From Rhodoferax sediminis (GTDB taxonomy: Bacteria > Pseudomonadota > Gammaproteobacteria > Burkholderiales > Burkholderiaceae_C), in NCBI RefSeq assembly GCF_006970865.1, contig NZ_CP035503.1, positions 509,001 through 573,000 of the forward strand: a DNA stretch of 64,000 nt, in the 5' to 3' direction. How positions within the stretch are numbered: the first letter of the stretch is position 1; each line of letters opens with the position of its first letter. The position numbers and the translations under genes are program-made. The notes below the pieces were generated by a model. It did not search any database. It saw only the letters and a program-made list of their open reading frames with translations, and was not told the DNA's origin. This document shows positions 20,976-29,182 of this stretch, piece after piece.

Positions 20976-22247
20976 TCAAGCGCCGGCTGCCGGCCAGCGG
21001 GCCGCGACTGCTGCGACCCGTGCCTGGTGAATCATCTCTCCAATCTTTGGACCTGTAGCCCCCGTGGATTGTGCGTGTTCGGCTATTGAATTTGTAGCGA
21101 CCTGCTGCGCGGCGGCGAGTGCCCCGAGCAGCCGCTCGCGCTGGGGATAAGCGCTCTGCTCCAGCCCCAGGCGGCCCCGCGCGTCGCATTCGCAGGCCAG
21201 CAGCGCGTCCGCGAATCGCTGTGGTTTGCGAAACGCATCGCAGCGCTCCAGCAGGCGCACCAGCGCCGCCGCCTGGAAGTCGCCGCTGCGGTGGATGTTG
21301 CCGTGTTCGCGCGCCACCACCTCGGCCAGTTCGCGGCATTCGGCGGGCACGCGCAGCCGTGCGCACACGCTCTTGACCAGTTTGACGCCGCGCTCCTCAT
21401 GGCCGATGTGGCGCGGCAGCGCGTCGGCCGGCGTCGTGCCTTTGCCGAGGTCGTGCATCAGGCAGGCAAAGCGCACCGGCAAGGGGGCGCCAAGCCGCGC
21501 ACTCATGTCGAGCACCAGCATCAGATGGACGCCGGTATCGACCTCGGGGTGATGCTGTGCGGGCTGCGGCACGCCCCAAAGTCGATCCACCTCGGGCAGC
21601 AGGACGCGCAGCGCGCCGCAATCGCGCAGCACCTCGAACAGGCGCGAAGGGGTGTTCTCCATCAGGCCGCGAGCCAGTTCCTGCCACACGCGCTCGGCCA
21701 CCAGCGCATCGACCTCGCCGTGGCCGACCATGTCCTGCATCAGCCGCATCGTCTCGGGCGCCACATGGAAGTCGGCAAAGCGCGCCGCAAAGCGCGCCAC
21801 GCGCAGGATGCGCACCGGGTCTTCGCGGAAGGCCTCGGTGACGTGGCGAAAGGTCTTGCTGCGCAAATCCCGCTGCCCGCCGTAAGGGTCGATCAGAGCC
21901 TTGGGATTTAGATGAAATGGGCTTGACGCCATTACTGCATCTGCATTGACAGCTATTGAATTGATAGTCAGGTCGCGCCGCGCGAGGTCCTGCTCCAGCG
22001 TCACGTCCGGCGTGGTGTGGAACGCAAAGCCGTGGTAGCCGCGCGCGGTCTTGCGCTCCGTGCGTGCCAGCGCGTATTCCTCGTGCGTTTGCGGGTGCAG
22101 GAACACGGGGAAGTCGCGGCCCACCGGCAGATAGCCCAGCGCGACCATCGCCTCGGGCGTGGCGCCCACCACCACCCAGTCGCGGTCCTGCACGGGCAAG
22201 CCCAGCAAGGCATCGCGCACCGCACCGCCAACCAAGTAGATCTGCAT
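20976..22247 (-). CDS. cca: Multifunctional CCA-adding protein
   Basis: tRNA nucleotidyltransferase that adds or repairs 3' CCA ends; 423 residues including a C-terminal HD-type phosphohydrolase domain. MQIYLVGGAVRDALLG is the class II nucleotidyltransferase start, followed by the DRDWVVVGATPE region and the RRDLTINSIA motif. HVTEAFREDPVRILRVARFA is the neck domain. The HD domain shows CLMHDLGKGTTP near residue 255 and VAREHGNIHR near 310. Two copies of the coding repeat lie inside. One follows the RRDLTINSIA motif and appears to add about 12 residues before IDPYGG; the other encodes part of the C-terminal region. Confidence 0.95.
   Translation of the reverse strand: MQIYLVGGAVRDALLGLPVQDRDWVVVGATPEAMVALGYLPVGRDFPVFLHPQTHEEYALARTERKTARGYHGFAFHTTPDVTLEQDLARRDLTINSIAVNADAVMASSPFHLNPKALIDPYGGQRDLRSKTFRHVTEAFREDPVRILRVARFAARFADFHVAPETMRLMQDMVGHGEVDALVAERVWQELARGLMENTPSRLFEVLRDCGALRVLLPEVDRLWGVPQPAQHHPEVDTGVHLMLVLDMSARLGAPLPVRFACLMHDLGKGTTPADALPRHIGHEERGVKLVKSVCARLRVPAECRELAEVVAREHGNIHRSGDFQAAALVRLLERCDAFRKPQRFADALLACECDARGRLGLEQSAYPQRERLLGALAAAQQVATNSIAEHAQSTGATGPKIGEMIHQARVAAVAARWPAAGA
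21047..21098 (-). repeat. Coding repeat copy 5 (3' part of cca)
   Basis: The minus strand carries GCTACAAATTCAATAGC (21098-21082), 20 nt, then GGGCTACAGGT. It is translated as SIAEHAQSTGATG near the C-terminus of CCA. Confidence 0.75.
21917..21968 (-). repeat. Coding repeat copy 6 (5' part of cca)
   Basis: The minus strand carries ACTATCAATTCAATAGC (21968-21952), 20 nt, then TGGCGTCAAGCC and CATTTCATC. It is translated as SIAVNADAVMASS, directly after the RRDLTIN motif. The GGGC box has one mismatch, and the left palindrome end is ACTA instead of GCTA. Confidence 0.68.
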
Positions 22248-22289
22248 GCCGGGCAGTTTACTTGGGAGCCTTGCCGACTGCTCTAGTGC

Positions 22290-22346
22290 GAAACGGCCCC
22301 CTCGGGGGGGGGGCAGCGCAGCACACGCTGTGGCAAGCGTGGGGGC
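22290..22346. repeat. GC-rich intergenic repeat with 10-G tract
   Basis: Between cca and the GST gene lies a GC-rich block: CGGCCCCCTCGGGG runs into a tract of ten G (22304-22313), then CACACGCTGTGGCAAGCGTG and GGGGC. The last 13 bases (CAAGCGTGGGGGC, 22334-22346) recur at 23104-23116 just beyond the GST gene, and GCGTGGGGGC recurs inverted at 26995-27004. All three sites are intergenic. On the minus strand the block begins one base after the GST stop and can fold (GCCCCC...GGGGGC), so it may end transcripts. Confidence 0.6.
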
Positions 22347-22347
22347 G

Positions 22348-23031
22348 TTATCTCGACAGCCGGTAAGGCTCCTCGAAATTGCGGAAATCCTGCTCGGCCA
22401 GGGCGTCGTCGATCCAGGCCTTGATGCCGGGCAGTGCGCGCACGCGTTCCACGTAGGCGGCGATCTCGGCGGGCACCGGCAGCGCATAGGTCTTGATGCG
22501 CATGCACACCGGCGCGAAATAAGAATCGGCGATCGTGAAATCCCCAAAAAGCAATGGCCCGCCATGCTGCGCGAGCAGCTCGCTCCACATGCTGACGAGG
22601 CGCTGCACGTCGGCGCGCACGGCGGGCTTGTCACGCCACACGAGCTGGCCGATGTGCGGCAGCGAAGCCTCGATGTTCATGCCGCAGCTGCCGCGCAGGG
22701 CCGCGAAGCCGGAGTGCATCTCGGCGCAGATGCTGCGCGCACGTGCCCGGGCCCTGGAGTCCTGCGGCCAGAGTTTTTTCTCGGGAAATTTCTCGGCCAC
22801 ATACTCGGCAATCGCCAGCGTGTCCCAGATGGCGAAGTCGCCGTCCAGCAGCACCGGTACCTTGCCGGCCGGGGTTACGCCGTCCAGTGTCACCTTGAAG
22901 TTCGAGCCCGGATCGAACGAATCGAAGAGCACCTTGACTTCCTGGAACGGGATGCCCGCCTGTTTGAGCAGTACCCAGGGCCGCATGGACCACGAGGAAT
23001 AATTTTTGTTGCCGATGTAGAGCTTGAGCAT
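22348..23031 (-). CDS. Glutathione S-transferase family protein
   Basis: A 227-residue cytosolic GST-fold protein. The N-terminal thioredoxin-like half begins LKLYIGNKNYSSWSMRPWVL, with Ser residues at the glutathione-activating position, and contains TPAGKVPVLLDGDFAIWDT with the cis-Pro and the Asp/Ser contact region. The helical C-terminal half follows (CAEMHSGFAALRGSCGMNIE). The substrate is unknown. The stop codon abuts the GC-rich repeat. The start ATG at 23031 fits the family's short N-terminus. Confidence 0.9.
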   Translation of the reverse strand: MLKLYIGNKNYSSWSMRPWVLLKQAGIPFQEVKVLFDSFDPGSNFKVTLDGVTPAGKVPVLLDGDFAIWDTLAIAEYVAEKFPEKKLWPQDSRARARARSICAEMHSGFAALRGSCGMNIEASLPHIGQLVWRDKPAVRADVQRLVSMWSELLAQHGGPLLFGDFTIADSYFAPVCMRIKTYALPVPAEIAAYVERVRALPGIKAWIDDALAEQDFRNFEEPYRLSR

Positions 23032-23122
23032 GAAAACCTCCAGGGCGACATGTTACTGCCGCGGGTTCGCCAACCCTTTACAAAAGCTTATCGATCCCCG
23101 CGACAAGCGTGGGGGCTCTGCG

Positions 23123-24067
23123 TTAGAAACGCCCGGCGGTTCTGCGCATGGCCAGCAACTCGTCTTCCTGGCCCTGCGTGTGGAGGTAAGACGGCGCGAT
23201 GGTGGACAGGGCGCTGGGGGTGATGCCCAGCGCCTGCAGTCCAGGGAGCAGTCCGCTGGCGATGTTGTCCACCTTCATCGCGTCGAGGTTGTCGCGGCTG
23301 ATCAGCGGCTCGCCCGGGGCCATCTCCATCAGCAGGGCCTGCAGGCGGCCCAGTGCCATCGGCAGCGGGATGATCGGGCGCTCGCGGCCGCTGTAGCGCC
23401 CCGCCAGTTGCACCAGTTCTTTCAGCGTCAGCACCTGCGGTCCGCAGGCCTCGTAAGTCTCGCCGATGCGCCGGCGCTCCTGCAGGCTGGTCACCACGGC
23501 CGCAGCGACATCTTCGACCCACACGGGCTGGAATTTCGCCGCACTGCCCGCCAGCGGCAGCACCGGAAACACGCGCTGGAGTCTGGCGAACAGGTTCAGG
23601 AATTTGTCCTCGGGGCCAAAAATCACGCTGGGGCGCAGCACCGTCAGATCCAGATCGGCCGCGCGCAGCACCTCTTCGCCGCGTGCCTTGCTGCGCTGGT
23701 ACATGGACGGCGCGTCGTTGCCGGCGCCCAGCGCGCTGACGTGCACCACGCGGCGCACTCCCGTTGCCGCACAGGCGCGCGCCAGTTTTTGCGGCAGCTG
23801 GACGTGCATCTTGTCAAATGCAGCTTCGTTGCCGTGCAGGAGGCCGACCAGATTCACCACGGCATCGTGTCCGGCCACGAGGCGTGTCAATGCGGCCTCA
23901 TCGTGCACATCGGCTTCGAACAGGTCCAGCAGCGGCAGCATCCACAGGTGCTTGGCGCCTGCGAGGCGCCGCGTGGGAACGGTGCTGCGCCACGCCAGCC
24001 GCGTCAGTTTCTCGCACAGGTGGCTGCCCACAAAGCCGGTGCCGCCGAGGATGAGTATTTTGTTCAT
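23123..24067 (-). CDS. Complex I NDUFA9-like NAD(P)-binding protein
   Basis: A 314-residue atypical short-chain dehydrogenase of the NDUFA9/UDP-sugar-epimerase-like family. The Rossmann motif GGTGFVGSHLCEKL starts at residue 8. VVNLVGLLHGN, HVSALGAGNDAPSMYQRSKA (a YxxxK-like motif, YQRSK) and VLRPSVIFGPEDKFLNLFA are family hallmarks. In mitochondria NDUFA9 is an accessory subunit of complex I; the bacterial proteins are of uncertain function, possibly quinone- or NADPH-linked. No nuo genes are in the window. ATG at 24067 chosen because the Rossmann strand begins at once. Confidence 0.88.
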   Translation of the reverse strand: MNKILILGGTGFVGSHLCEKLTRLAWRSTVPTRRLAGAKHLWMLPLLDLFEADVHDEAALTRLVAGHDAVVNLVGLLHGNEAAFDKMHVQLPQKLARACAATGVRRVVHVSALGAGNDAPSMYQRSKARGEEVLRAADLDLTVLRPSVIFGPEDKFLNLFARLQRVFPVLPLAGSAAKFQPVWVEDVAAAVVTSLQERRRIGETYEACGPQVLTLKELVQLAGRYSGRERPIIPLPMALGRLQALLMEMAPGEPLISRDNLDAMKVDNIASGLLPGLQALGITPSALSTIAPSYLHTQGQEDELLAMRRTAGRF

Positions 24068-24178
24068 GAGGGTCGATTCTGCTTGAGTCCTGTGGGTGTC
24101 CTGACAATCTGACGCATTGGCGCGTGTTCCTGCCCCGATAATTGAAGCATTCGAATGATAGAAGACAAGGGCTATTTC

Positions 24179-24367
24179 ATGCGCCAACTCAGCGCCGCCT
24201 GCCGGCTGTCGGTTTTTTGCGTCGTCGCGCTGTGCAGCGGCTGCGCCGTAGTGGCGCTGGGAGACGCCGTGGTGGCAGTCGGCGGTGCCGTGGTGACCAC
24301 CGGCGCGGTGATCGTCACCACCGGCGTCAAGGCCACGGGCGCCGTGGTGAATGCGGTGATCCCGTAA
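24179..24367 (+). CDS. Small putative lipoprotein, Val/Ala/Gly-rich
   Basis: A 62-residue secreted protein. The signal sequence SVFCVVALCSGC-AVVALG carries a lipobox with cleavage before Cys, so it should be lipid-anchored. The mature part is a repetitive hydrophobic run of Val, Gly, Ala and Thr (AVVAVGGAVVTTGAVIVTTG). ATG at 24179 has AAGG about ten bases upstream; an in-frame ATG at 24155 has no such signal. Function is unknown. It is convergent with slt, seven bases apart. Confidence 0.75.
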   Translation: MRQLSAACRLSVFCVVALCSGCAVVALGDAVVAVGGAVVTTGAVIVTTGVKATGAVVNAVIP

Positions 24368-24374
24368 ATCCGTT

Positions 24375-26393
24375 TCAGGGCAAATCCTTGCCCGGGTCCG
24401 GCAAGCTGGCATCGCGCGGCCCCACCGTGCCCAGCCGGGCCTTCAACGACTGGGGCTGGCCGCTCAGGATGGCCGCGTAATCGGTGGTGTTGGCCAGCAC
24501 TTTCTTGACGTAGTCGCGGGTTTCGGCAAACGGCACGTTTTCGGCCCAGATGGCCGCGTCCAGCACCGGGCCGTTGCGCCAGCTGCGCGGCCGCCCCGGG
24601 CCGGCGTTGTAGGCGGCGGCGGCCAGCGCCATGGAGCCGTCGAAGTCGTCCAGGATCAGCTTGAGGTAGCCGGTGCCGATCGCGATGTTGGTGTCGCGAT
24701 CGGAAATCTGCTCGGCGTTGAAGTTGACCAGCCCGATCTTGCGGGCCGTCCAGCGCGCCGTGGCGGGCATGACCTGCATCAGGCCCGAGGCACCCACACC
24801 CGACTGTGCGTCGATGATGAAGCGGCTTTCCTGGCGGATCAGGCCGTACACATAGGCCGGGTCGAGGCCGATCTCGCGCGTGCGCTTGATCACGGCCTGC
24901 TCGTGCGGCATGGGAAAGCGCTGGTCGAAGTCCATGAACGATTTGGTGCGCTCGCTGGTGTTGATACAGCGGTCCCAGATTTTGCGCTGGCAGGCCAGGT
25001 CGGCGGCGGCCAGCAGTTCGCGGTCGCTCATGCCGCCGGGCGTGTGCAGGTTGGTGGCGTAGTTCCATTCGCGCACGCCTTCGCTGCGCAGCCCGAGTCC
25101 GATCGCGTACAAGGCCCGGTTCAGGCCCGGGTCCGCCAGCGCCGCCTGCTTTTCCTGTGCCGTCGGCGGCGCGGGCCTGGGCGGCACGGTGACGCGCTGG
25201 CCCAGATCTTCCAGCGCCAGTTGCTCGTAGAAACCGCTGGGACCCGCGATGCCCTCCAGCAGCGCGTTGGCTTCAAGGCGCCGCGGCGACGCGGGGTCGG
25301 CGCGCTGGGCACCGTTCAGGGTGGCCAGCAGCGCGCGTGCCTTCCAGTAAACCCAGGTGGGATTCTTGCGCGCGTCCTCGCTCATGGCCTTGATCGCCGT
25401 CAGCACGGTGGGCCATGTGCCGGCGCGCAGCGCGGCGCGGGCTTTCCATTCCAGCAGGTCGTCGGGCAGGTCGCTGTCCCGGCTGACGCGCCCGTAGTAG
25501 TTCAGCGCATCGCCGCTCAAGCGGGTCGCCGCCTGCTTGCCGATGACGCCCCAGACCCAGTTGCGCTCTTCGCTGGTGAGCTGCGGGCTCCATTTGCTAT
25601 CGAGCTGGGTCGCGGCGGCGTCCGGGTCATTGGCGGCCATCCGGATCAGGGCCAGCACCACCAGCTGCTTGCTCACGCGCGACATCGCGACGGCTTTGCC
25701 GGCGAGAAATTTCGCCGGGCTGTTGCCGAGGTCGGCGACCAGGTTCAAAGCCTCGGGGGCGACGATCCCGACCGCGTTGCGCGCCACCGTCAGGCGATTC
25801 GCGGCCATCGCCAGTCGCGCCTTGCGCCACGCCTCCAGCGCGGGCATTTCTTGGGCGAAGATCAGGGTGCCTGCCGCCAGCGTGCAGCCGTCATCGGCCT
25901 TGTGCAGTGCAAACCAGTTTTTGCGGACCTGCTCGGCCAGGGTGGGCGAGGGCGTGGCGCTGGTCAGCTGCTCGATGTGCAGCGCGTAGCATTGCACTTC
26001 GCGGTCGTCGCGCATGCGGAATTTGGGGTATTCGGCGGCGAAACCCTCCCAGTCGCGGCGCTGGCCCAACAGCAGCAGCCAGTCGTTGCGCAGCCGGTCT
26101 TCCTGGTAGGTGCCGGCGTAGCGCGTGAGGAAATCCTGCACTTCCTGCGCGCTGGCGTCATCCAGCCGCGCCTTCAGCTCCCAATAGGCGGCCCAGGCTT
26201 CGAGCGGGTTGCCCCGGGCCAGCGGCAGCAGCGCCGTGAGTGCGGCCTTGTCGCCCCTTTTGAAGGCCTGGCTCATTTGCAGCAGGGCCTCGTCGCTGCC
26301 GGGTTGGGCCTGTGCAGACGGTAGCGCCGCGAACAGGACGCCGGCAATCAGGGTGGCGGAGAGAGACGGTGTCAAAATCTTGTTGATCTTCAT
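24375..26393 (-). CDS. slt: Soluble lytic murein transglycosylase
   Basis: A 672-residue periplasmic enzyme that cleaves the glycan strand of peptidoglycan to give 1,6-anhydromuropeptides. A signal peptide (LSATLIAGVLFAALPSAQAQ) is followed by a long superhelical alpha domain and, near residues 490-620, the lysozyme-like SLT domain: QESRFIIDAQSGVGASGLMQ with the catalytic Glu, then ALAAAAYNAGPGRPRSWR. Start ATG at 26393 is 9 bp from the divergent 5-formyl-THF cyclo-ligase gene, so their promoters must overlap. Confidence 0.94.
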   Translation of the reverse strand: MKINKILTPSLSATLIAGVLFAALPSAQAQPGSDEALLQMSQAFKRGDKAALTALLPLARGNPLEAWAAYWELKARLDDASAQEVQDFLTRYAGTYQEDRLRNDWLLLLGQRRDWEGFAAEYPKFRMRDDREVQCYALHIEQLTSATPSPTLAEQVRKNWFALHKADDGCTLAAGTLIFAQEMPALEAWRKARLAMAANRLTVARNAVGIVAPEALNLVADLGNSPAKFLAGKAVAMSRVSKQLVVLALIRMAANDPDAAATQLDSKWSPQLTSEERNWVWGVIGKQAATRLSGDALNYYGRVSRDSDLPDDLLEWKARAALRAGTWPTVLTAIKAMSEDARKNPTWVYWKARALLATLNGAQRADPASPRRLEANALLEGIAGPSGFYEQLALEDLGQRVTVPPRPAPPTAQEKQAALADPGLNRALYAIGLGLRSEGVREWNYATNLHTPGGMSDRELLAAADLACQRKIWDRCINTSERTKSFMDFDQRFPMPHEQAVIKRTREIGLDPAYVYGLIRQESRFIIDAQSGVGASGLMQVMPATARWTARKIGLVNFNAEQISDRDTNIAIGTGYLKLILDDFDGSMALAAAAYNAGPGRPRSWRNGPVLDAAIWAENVPFAETRDYVKKVLANTTDYAAILSGQPQSLKARLGTVGPRDASLPDPGKDLP

Positions 26394-26402
26394 GGGGGAA
26401 TT

Positions 26403-26975
26403 ATGGACAAGTTAGCGGTACGACGTGCATTGATCGAAGAGAGGCTGGCTCTGCCCGACCGCGTGCAGCGCGCGGATTTGCTCCAGCGCGTCATGCGGAT
26501 CTGGCTGGTGGGACGGCCCGATACCGTGATTGGCGCCTACTGGCCGATCAAGGGCGAGTTCGATCCGCTGCCCGCGCTGCACCGCTGGAAGGAGGATGGC
26601 GAGCTGCAGGGCGGCCCCGACATGAAGCGCATCGGACTGCCAGTGGTGGACAAGGTTCACAAGACCCTGACTTTTCACGCCTGGTACCCGGGCTGCCCGA
26701 TGCAGGAGGACGCCTACGACATCCCCAAGCCCAAGGACACCGAGGTGGTGGTGCCCACATTGCTGTTCGTGCCCTGCCTGGGCTATGGTGCGGGCGGCTA
26801 CCGGCTGGGCTATGGCGGGGGCTTCTATGACCGCACGCTGGCCGCCCTGCGGCCCCGGCCGGTCACCGTCGGGCTGGGCTTTACCCACGGGTTCATAGAA
26901 GATTTCGAGCCCGAGGCGCACGACGTGCCGCTGGATGCGATCCTCAACGACAACGGCGTGGTGTGGCCCGTTTAA
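26403..26975 (+). CDS. 5-formyltetrahydrofolate cyclo-ligase
   Basis: A 190-residue cytoplasmic enzyme that converts 5-formyl-THF to 5,10-methenyl-THF with ATP. The C-terminal ATP/folate site reads LGYGAGGYRLGYGGGFYDRT near residues 122-141, the family signature. The N-terminus has ALIEERLALPDRVQRADLLQ and TVIGAYWPIKGEFDPLP. It is about the normal length, with an ATG only 9 bp from the divergent slt start. It is followed by a fragment of the GC-rich intergenic repeat. Confidence 0.93.
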   Translation: MDKLAVRRALIEERLALPDRVQRADLLQRVMRIWLVGRPDTVIGAYWPIKGEFDPLPALHRWKEDGELQGGPDMKRIGLPVVDKVHKTLTFHAWYPGCPMQEDAYDIPKPKDTEVVVPTLLFVPCLGYGAGGYRLGYGGGFYDRTLAALRPRPVTVGLGFTHGFIEDFEPEAHDVPLDAILNDNGVVWPV

Positions 26976-27068
26976 TAAGCCCCTCGCTGCGTTCGCCCCC
27001 ACGCCTGGGTGGTTGGGCGTAAAGTTTAAAGTTCCGTTTTTGTACATGAACCTCGCAAGGAGCAGCGC

Positions 27069-28040
27069 ATGAACAAGCGATCCCTGGGCCGATCCGGCCT
27101 GCAAGTCTCACCATTGGCCTTCGGCGGCAACGTGTTCGGCTGGACCGTTGACGAAGCCACCTCGTTCTCCCTGCTGGACGCCTGGGTGGATGCCGGCTTC
27201 AACTTCATCGACACCGCCGACGTGTATTCGCGCTGGGTGCCCGGGCACACGGGCGGTGAATCCGAAACCATCCTTGGCAAATGGTTCAAGCGCAGCGGCA
27301 AGCGTAGCCAGGTGGTGCTGGCGACCAAGGTCGGCATGGAGATGGGACCGGGCCGCAAGGGGCTGGCACCGGCCTACATCCGGGGCGCGCTGGAAGATTC
27401 GCTGCGCCGGCTGCAGACCGACTACATCGACCTGTACCAGTCCCACGACGACGATGCCGACACGTTGTTGGAAGAAACGCTGGCGGCCTATGGTGAACTC
27501 ATCGCGCAGGGCAAGGTGCGCGCCATCGGCGCGTCGAACTACAGTGCAGTCCGACTGGCGCAGGCGCTGGAGGTGAGTCGGCAAGAGGGGCTGCCGCGCT
27601 ACGAGAGTCTGCAGCCGCTGTACAACCTGTACGACCGCGCCGCGTATGAAGACACGCTGGAGCCGCTGTGCGTCCAGCAGGGCGTGGGCGTCATCAACTT
27701 CTATGCGCTGGCCAGCGGCTTTCTGACCGGCAAATACCGATCCAGCGCCGATCTGGGCAAGAGTCCGCGCGGCAAGGGTGCCGCCAAGTACCTGACCGCG
27801 CGCGGCCTGCGCATCCTGGCCGCGCTGGACGACGTGGCGGCGCGCTACAACGCCACGCCGGCGCGGGTGGCGCTGGCGTGGGAGCTGGCCCGCCCCAGCA
27901 TCACGGCGCCGATTGTCAGCGCCACGTCGCTCGCCCAATTGGCGGAACTGGTGGCGGCCACACAACTGACACTGGATGCCGCCGCCATCGAGCAGCTGAA
28001 CCAGGCGAGCCGGCCGCAAGAACCAGCCCCGGCCGGTTGA
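27069..28040 (+). CDS. Aldo/keto reductase
   Basis: A 323-residue NADPH-dependent aldo/keto reductase. The catalytic tetrad is visible: Asp in FIDTADVYS with Tyr close by, Lys in LATKVGMEMG near residue 87 and His in YQSHDDDA near 125. The C-terminal cofactor segment APIVSATSLAQL is also present. It belongs to the bacterial YajO/Tas-like group; the substrate is unknown. AAGGAGC sits eight bases before the ATG at 27069. It is convergent with a LysR gene, 27 bp away. Confidence 0.9.
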   Translation: MNKRSLGRSGLQVSPLAFGGNVFGWTVDEATSFSLLDAWVDAGFNFIDTADVYSRWVPGHTGGESETILGKWFKRSGKRSQVVLATKVGMEMGPGRKGLAPAYIRGALEDSLRRLQTDYIDLYQSHDDDADTLLEETLAAYGELIAQGKVRAIGASNYSAVRLAQALEVSRQEGLPRYESLQPLYNLYDRAAYEDTLEPLCVQQGVGVINFYALASGFLTGKYRSSADLGKSPRGKGAAKYLTARGLRILAALDDVAARYNATPARVALAWELARPSITAPIVSATSLAQLAELVAATQLTLDAAAIEQLNQASRPQEPAPAG

Positions 28041-28067
28041 ACGGGCCGGACGCCCTGGCGCGGCCCT

Positions 28068-29054
28068 TCAATCGGGCTGGTCGAGCGTGTCCGGATCCGG
28101 CCCATCGCCAACGGCCTTGCGCGTTTGTGCCGCCTGCAGCGAAATCCATTCGCAAAACGCCCGGATTTCGGGCCGCAGCGCACTGCGCGGGCCGACCAGC
28201 ATCCAGTACGCCATGGGCGATTCGAGCCGCATGCCGGGCAGGATTTCCACCAGGTCGCCGCTGGCCAGGCTGTCGGCCACCAGGGGCATGCGCGCCAGCG
28301 CCACGCCCTGGCCCGTGAGCGCGGCCTGGGCGATCTGGTTGGCGTAGTTGAAGTACAGCCAGCGCTTGGGCTCGAGCTTGCTGAAGTGGTGGGTGTCGAA
28401 CCAGCGCCGCCAGGTCAACCACTCCAGATGCTGGGTGCGGTGCGCGTCGCCGGCCTCGATCAGCGCGAAATGCGCCAGATCCTCGCCGCGCGCGAGTGCA
28501 TGCCCGCTCTTGAGCAGCCAGGGGCTCGCCACGGGCGTGAGCTGCTCGCCGAACATGCGGATCGCGCTCGCCGGCACATTGGCGGGCACGGCGTAGCGCA
28601 GCGCGATGTCAACGTCGGTGGTCTCCATGTCCACCGCGTGGTCGCTCGCGTCGATGCGGATGTCGATGTCGGGGTACTCGCTCTGGAAGGCTTCCAGGCG
28701 CGGAATCAGCCACATGGACGCGAACGAGGCCCAGGTGGTGATGGCCACGCTCTTGCGTCCGGCGCTGCGGCGAATCAGCCGCACCGCGCTGTCGATGCGC
28801 TCCAGCGACGGCAGCACCGAGCGCAGCAGCTGCGCGCCCGCGCTGGTGAGCTCCACCGCGCGGGTGTGGCGCAAGAACAGGCTGACGCCCACCTCTTCTT
28901 CCAGCGACTGGATCTGCCGGCTCACGGCCGACTGCGTCAGCGCCAGTTCTTCCGCCGCGGCGCGGAAATTGAGATGCCTGGCAACCGCCTCCAGTGCGCG
29001 CAAATGTCCCACCGAGATCGGCCGCGAGCGCAGGTGGGTGGGTGAAGACTGCAT
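28068..29054 (-). CDS. LysR family transcriptional regulator
   Basis: A 328-residue LysR-type regulator. The N-terminal winged helix covers residues about 18-75 (LRALEAVARHLNFRAAAEEL, then ALTQSAVSRQIQSLEEEVG, with FLRHTRAVELTSAG). The effector-binding half resembles the GcvA-type group. It is divergent from a DUF2917 gene, a pairing seen repeatedly in Burkholderiales as far as I recall, so DUF2917 is the likely target. A dyad at 29092-29104 in the shared intergenic region could be its site. The ATG at 29054 lacks an obvious ribosome-binding site. Confidence 0.9.
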   Translation of the reverse strand: MQSSPTHLRSRPISVGHLRALEAVARHLNFRAAAEELALTQSAVSRQIQSLEEEVGVSLFLRHTRAVELTSAGAQLLRSVLPSLERIDSAVRLIRRSAGRKSVAITTWASFASMWLIPRLEAFQSEYPDIDIRIDASDHAVDMETTDVDIALRYAVPANVPASAIRMFGEQLTPVASPWLLKSGHALARGEDLAHFALIEAGDAHRTQHLEWLTWRRWFDTHHFSKLEPKRWLYFNYANQIAQAALTGQGVALARMPLVADSLASGDLVEILPGMRLESPMAYWMLVGPRSALRPEIRAFCEWISLQAAQTRKAVGDGPDPDTLDQPD

Positions 29055-29091
29055 GGGATTGAAGGAATGGCAGAAATGTCGATTGATGCGA

Positions 29092-29104
29092 ATTCAGTAT
29101 GAAT
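29092..29104. promoter_or_regulatory. Possible LysR operator
   Basis: The dyad ATTCA-GTA-TGAAT is perfect over five-base arms and lies 38 bp from the LysR start and 79 bp from the DUF2917 start. Its position between divergent genes fits a LysR autoregulatory site, but the assignment is inference. Confidence 0.4.
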
Positions 29105-29182
29105 AGCGTACCGCGTTTTCATTGGACTGCCAAGGCATTGGCGACCATCATTCATTCCTGATTAGCTGATATGGAGAACGCC

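Noticed and set aside
24137..24180. Possible repeat remnant before the small lipoprotein (TTGAAGC, 20 nt, GGGCTATTTC)
   Set aside because: The left half of the palindrome is not recognisable and the shared frame would contain stop codons, so I did not count it.
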